DNA of 64,000 bases, taken from the NCBI RefSeq assembly GCF_003226535.1, contig NZ_QKOB01000018.1:1-64000 (forward strand). The letters are read 5' to 3'. A program made the position numbers and the translations under genes. How positions within the stretch are numbered: the stretch's first letter is position 1; each line of letters opens with the position of its first letter. Positions 61,558 through 64,000 of this stretch are shown one piece after another. The notes under the pieces are model-generated. The model had not been told where the DNA came from. It saw nothing but the letters and a program-made list of their open reading frames with translations, and did no database searches. Origin of the DNA: Meiothermus sp. Pnk-1. Lineage in GTDB: Bacteria > Deinococcota > Deinococci > Deinococcales > Thermaceae.

Positions 61558-61596
61558 GAGACGCTTCTTTCGACATAAGCCGTGGGGTAGCGTCTC
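61558..61596 (+). repeat. Mini-repeat family B, copy with terminal inverted repeats
   Basis: 39 bp bounded by GAGACGCT (61558-61565) and AGCGTCTC (61589-61596). The inner CTTCTTTCGACATAAGCCGT differs from the IS3 copy at 39546 by two bases. The perfect 8-bp ends suggest this is the full-length unit. Confidence 0.7.
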
Positions 61597-61717
61597 GGGA
61601 CGGAGTAGGCTCCGTACACCGGGTAGCCGCTGCCCTCGGTGGCTACCCGGATCGCCCCGACGGCGTCGGCCCCGGGCAGGATCGGTGTCGTGCTCTTGCC
61701 GAACAGCCCCAGTCAGG

Positions 61718-62143
61718 TCAGGACCGTCCACCCTCCCAGGGGTTGAGCAAGCGGATAGGCAGGCCCCGGAAGTGGGCGGTGTTGCGGCTGACCAGGATGA
61801 GCCCGTGGCGCAGGGCGGTGGCAGCCAGCAGGGCGTCCAGCGGAGAGAGGGGGCGGCCTTCGTTCAGGGCCTCGCCGGTGAGCGCGCCCCAGGTCTCCAT
61901 GACCTCCAGGTCCAGCGGCAGAATCTGCCCGGCGAAGCGGCGCTCGAGGTCCGCGATCCACCGCTCCAGCACCGGCTTGCGCGCCTCAGGGGCGCGGACG
62001 GCCCCCTGCACCAGTTCTCCCAGCGTCAGCACCGAAAGGTAGGCCTCCCGCTGCGGGAGCCCTTCCAGCCAGGCCACGACCCTGGGGTTGGGCTGGCGCC
62101 GGGCAGCCTCGGATACCACATTGGTGTCCAGCAGGTAGCTCAG
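61718..62143 (-). CDS. vapC: VapC-type PIN-domain toxin, unusual start
   Basis: PIN RNase: the first acidic residue lies in YLLDTNVVSE, Glu in SVLTLGELVQG, Asp in LSPLDALLAATA and the end SRNTAHFRG. To include the essential first Asp, translation must begin upstream of GTG 62119; the only codon available before the antitoxin stop is CTG 62143-62141 (LSYLLDTN), overlapping TGA 62142-62140 by two bases. Thus either a CTG start or translational coupling with reinitiation. About 141 aa. Confidence 0.85.
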   Translation of the reverse strand: MSYLLDTNVVSEAARRQPNPRVVAWLEGLPQREAYLSVLTLGELVQGAVRAPEARKPVLERWIADLERRFAGQILPLDLEVMETWGALTGEALNEGRPLSPLDALLAATALRHGLILVSRNTAHFRGLPIRLLNPWEGGRS

Positions 62144-62400
62144 AAGCCCACCTCCCGGTAGCCCGTTTGCGGGCGGTTGGCGAGGGCCTCGGCTTCTTCG
62201 TCGGAGAGGGGTTCTGAGGGACGCAGCGCCTCGAGGAGGGAGACATCCTTGCCGCGGAGGCGGGTGTAGGTGGCCCAGTCAAGCACCACCACCGCAGGCC
62301 GACCCCGCCGGGTCACGGTCTGGGGCTCGCCCTTCAGGGCCCGCTCCACCACCTCGGAGAAGCGGGCCTTGGCCTCCTGTAACTGCCAGGTACGTTTCAC
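62140..62400 (-). CDS. Phd/YefM-family antitoxin
   Basis: 86 aa. N-terminal DNA-binding fold MKRTWQLQEAKARFSEVVER and GRPAVVVLDWATYTRL, acidic C-terminal toxin-binding tail (EPLSDEEAEALANRP). Directly upstream of and overlapping vapC. Probable autorepression through the palindrome at 62409-62423. Confidence 0.88.
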   Translation of the reverse strand: MKRTWQLQEAKARFSEVVERALKGEPQTVTRRGRPAVVVLDWATYTRLRGKDVSLLEALRPSEPLSDEEAEALANRPQTGYREVGF

Positions 62401-62408
62401 CCTAACAG

Positions 62409-62423
62409 TCTAGTCTGACTAGA
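62409..62423. promoter_or_regulatory. Operator of the phd-vapC module
   Basis: Perfect palindrome TCTAGTC-T-GACTAGA, 9 bp upstream of the antitoxin start codon; typical position for an autoregulatory site. Confidence 0.7.
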
Positions 62424-62431
62424 TGATTGGA

Positions 62432-62800
62432 TCAAGCCAGAGGCCAGGAGTTTACCCACAACCCCTCAGAGCAAAGCAACCTTTCCCGCTTCGCGCGCTC
62501 CAGATGCTCCTGGGTTACCTGGCGGTTTAGCAAGCGAAAGCCCCCCCTTTCGCCAACAAGCCCTAGCTTGCCCCCAAGCTCCAGCAAAAACCCTTGAAAG
62601 GCCCCACCGGCAGGCTGGTCAAAAGCCACCACGAACCCCGCCTCCCCAGCGCCGGTACCCGGCTGACCACCGAGGAAAGCCGTCGCCCCTCCACCGCTAC
62701 CTCCGTCCACCCAAAGTGGAGCTCCACCCACCGGTACGGCCCCCTACCTTCATCTCCCACCCCCACGGAAGGGAAGGGGCAAAGAGGCCACCGGGGAGTA
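62432..62800 (-). pseudogene. Frameshifted hypothetical gene
   Basis: Minus-strand frames encode GPYRWVELHFGWTEVAVEGR and RRLSSVVSRVPALGRRG, then, in another frame from about 62640, FVVAFDQPAGGAFQGFLLEL and HLERAKRERLLCSEG to a stop near 62432. The switch without loss of coding style suggests one frameshift in an unrecognised gene of about 115 codons. Confidence 0.35.
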
Positions 62801-62920
62801 GGGGAAAAATTGTGTAAATAGGGACGGCCAATTGGTAGCCCTGCCACAGCTCCCACGCGACCAAGGCGGAGACTGCCACTGCTTGCTGGCGTTCGCACTA
62901 GCCGGATCACACAATTGCGA

Positions 62921-63295
62921 TCAGGGCAGGGTTATGGCGGGGCAACCGTCGAGTTGGATAGTTTTGGAGGCAGCGGGGGTAAAGACGCGGCACTCTCCCC
63001 CACTGCACACTTCTTCGGTGGCCTTCACGATCATGCCACCGTCGTAGCTGACCCGGAGGGTTTCAGCGGTTCCACTCACCTTCAGGCGCAACTCTCGGGT
63101 GCTGGCGGTAGCTTCGCTGATGTGGGCGTGACAGCTGTCGATGCGAGCCTGGAGTTGGGGTAAAGGGGCTTGGGTCGCCTGGGGGATAGTCTCAGACGGG
63201 TTTTTGGTCGGTAGGCGCAGACTGATGGAGGCAAAGTAGAGGGCTATGGAGACCAGCAAGGCTAGCCGCAAGGGATTTAGTTTCCGGTCATCCAT
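62921..63295 (-). CDS. Hypothetical membrane-anchored protein
   Basis: 124 aa from ATG 63295 (GGAGACA upstream; an ATG 15 codons earlier lacks one). One N-terminal membrane helix (LRLALLVSIALYFASISL), then an extracytoplasmic part with three Cys (RIDSCHAHI, EVCSGGECRVF, LDGCPAI) that could form two disulfides. Gln/Pro-rich linker. No family recognised; looks like a pilin-like or small envelope protein by layout only. Confidence 0.55.
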   Translation of the reverse strand: MDDRKLNPLRLALLVSIALYFASISLRLPTKNPSETIPQATQAPLPQLQARIDSCHAHISEATASTRELRLKVSGTAETLRVSYDGGMIVKATEEVCSGGECRVFTPAASKTIQLDGCPAITLP

Positions 63296-63614
63296 GTATT
63301 GTCTCCTGTATTTCACTATAGCCGCAGTACCTGGTTTCAATCCTCGGCATCATCCGGACAACCTGCACGCCCTCTACCGGGAAAGCGAAGACCCCCTGGA
63401 GCGGGCCCGCTGGCACGCCAAAACTCTTCTTCCCCGCTCTCCTGGCTCTGGCTGGAGCTCTGGGCATTGGATGAGCCTCGCCTGGGGCTGAAGCTGGTGT
63501 ACCGACGGGTGACGCCCTTGGCCTGGGTGCGGCCGCGGTACCGCTGGCTGTACGTGTACGGCAGGGGAGAGCGAGTTTTGGCTGCTGCCCACGGTGGACG
63601 CCGAAGCCTTCTCG

Positions 63615-63645
63615 GCTGCTTCCTCGACAGGGGAACACCAAGAGG
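63615..63645 (+). repeat. Mini-repeat family A, copy A3 (inside IS630 relic 3)
   Basis: 31 bp: GCTGCTTCCTCGACAGGGGA + ACACCAAGAGG; differs from copy A1 at 11638-11668 in only four positions, though the host genes are unrelated transposases. Confidence 0.78.
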
Positions 63646-63719
63646 TGCTAAGGCGCTTTGCCCGGTTGCGGGGATCTGGGGAGAGGAGGCTTTTGCGGGT
63701 AGTGCAGCCGGCGGAGAGG

Positions 63720-63746
63720 CTTCTTTCGCCGCGCAGCAGGGCGCGG
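63720..63746 (+). repeat. Mini-repeat family B, copy in IS630 relic 3
   Basis: 27 bp: CTTCTTTCGCCGCGCAGCAG + GGCGCGG, in frame between QPAER and VWPLVA of the transposase, adding LLSPRSRAR. Same core as the parA copies. Confidence 0.75.
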
Positions 63747-63890
63747 GTATGGCCTCTGGTGGCCAACGGGCGGGTGGACACGGAGGAGGAGCTTTGGGCG
63801 AAGGTGGAGGCCCGTTACGCCTACCTGCAGACCCAGCCGGACCTCATTCGTAGCCATACCCTCTTCCATTGGTGGCCGGGAGGGTGCTGA

Positions 63891-64000
63891 GGGAATGAAT
63901 CAGTGGGATTTCTTATGACTGGCCGCCGCTTTTAGTCGACACGGCGCAATGCCGACCGCCTTCGCTCCAGGTGGGCACCGCCCCCGCCCTGAAGCGGCCC
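63891..64000. other. Window end, nothing recognised
   Basis: 110 bp after the IS630 relic with no complete gene or repeat visible. Confidence 0.3.

Larger units (their letters stand above)
61439..61717. other. Repeat-bearing debris region
   Basis: Contains one family A (61493-61516) and one family B (61558-61596) mini-repeat about 40 bp apart. The minus strand translates as GADAVGAIRVATEGSGYPVY and continues through both repeats, resembling an eroded gene, but no family is recognised. Confidence 0.4.
63360..63890 (+). pseudogene. IS630-family transposase remnant 3, with two mini-repeats
   Basis: Frames encode SWLWLELWALDEPRLGLKLV and RRVTPLAWVRPRYRWLYVYG (DDE core), then LLPTVDAEAFS followed by a family A mini-repeat (AASSTGEHQE, 63615-63645), RRFARLRG, VVQPAER, a family B mini-repeat (LLSPRSRAR, 63720-63746), VWPLVANGRVDTEEELWAKV and the IS630 end LIRSHTLFHWWPGG. 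At least one frame change and a deletion before QPAER make it inactive. Confidence 0.82.

Overview
The window looks like accessory or plasmid/chromid DNA of a Thermus/Meiothermus-type bacterium (Deinococcota). The grounds are high GC, heavy use of CTCGAG, long ATGA/GTGA-coupled operons, a Thermus-style sox operon with two SoxAX pairs, and many decayed IS630, IS3, IS481, IS1634 and IS256 elements. A complete parA-parB pair with a 28-bp perfect palindrome inside parB, plus a second wrecked parAB, points to a plasmid-like replicon. I see no rRNA, tRNA or CRISPR array.

Layout. 0.1-9.5 kb: a LacI-controlled operon for unsaturated oligogalacturonides: LplABC-type ABC transporter, KduI/IolB-like isomerase, KduD, KDPG aldolase, KDG kinase, KdgF and oligogalacturonate lyase. 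9.5-12.5 kb: imported lower-GC genes (DHFR-like, DUF1697, truncated SDR) and an IS3 transposase. 12.4-14.9 kb: arsR, a Cys-rich small protein, DUF6428 and an MFS transporter, with two ArsR-type operators. 14.9-17.7 kb: gene graveyard (IS481, parB, parA and P-loop ATPase fragments) around an Xre/RES toxin-antitoxin pair. 17.8-22 kb: broken FAD oxidoreductase, TetR, parA and parB. 22.1-28 kb: cobalamin riboswitch and a seven-gene corrinoid salvage/assembly operon (cobO, cbiZ, cbiB, cobC/cobD-type decarboxylase, cobQ, phosphatase, cobU). 28-40.6 kb: defence island with transposon debris: an hsdM fragment, a three-gene operon of a Dsr1-like SIR2 giant, BREX-type PglZ and a BrxA-like protein, then IS256/IS3 and a MNT-HEPN pair. 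40.9-52.5 kb: TlpA and a 14-gene sox operon for thiosulfate/sulfide oxidation. 52.6-58.8 kb: a SARP/BTAD-TPR regulator, a HEPN-MNT pair, two lipoproteins and a lipoprotein subtilase; both lipoprotein promoters carry TTCAG direct repeats at 11-bp period. 58.8-64 kb: noncoding AT-rich DNA, IS630 relics, an AAA/DUF4143 ATPase, Phd-VapC and a small membrane-anchored protein.

The most unexpected features are (i) two families of roughly 24-39-bp palindrome-prone mini-repeats inserted inside genes, mostly transposases and mostly in frame, reminiscent of Rickettsia palindromic elements; (ii) the compact Dsr1-PglZ-BrxA-like operon; (iii) the intragenic parS-like palindrome with a ParA lacking the signature lysine; and (iv) the helically phased TTCAG promoter boxes beside a SARP-like regulator. 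All family assignments come from reading the translated sequence without database searches.
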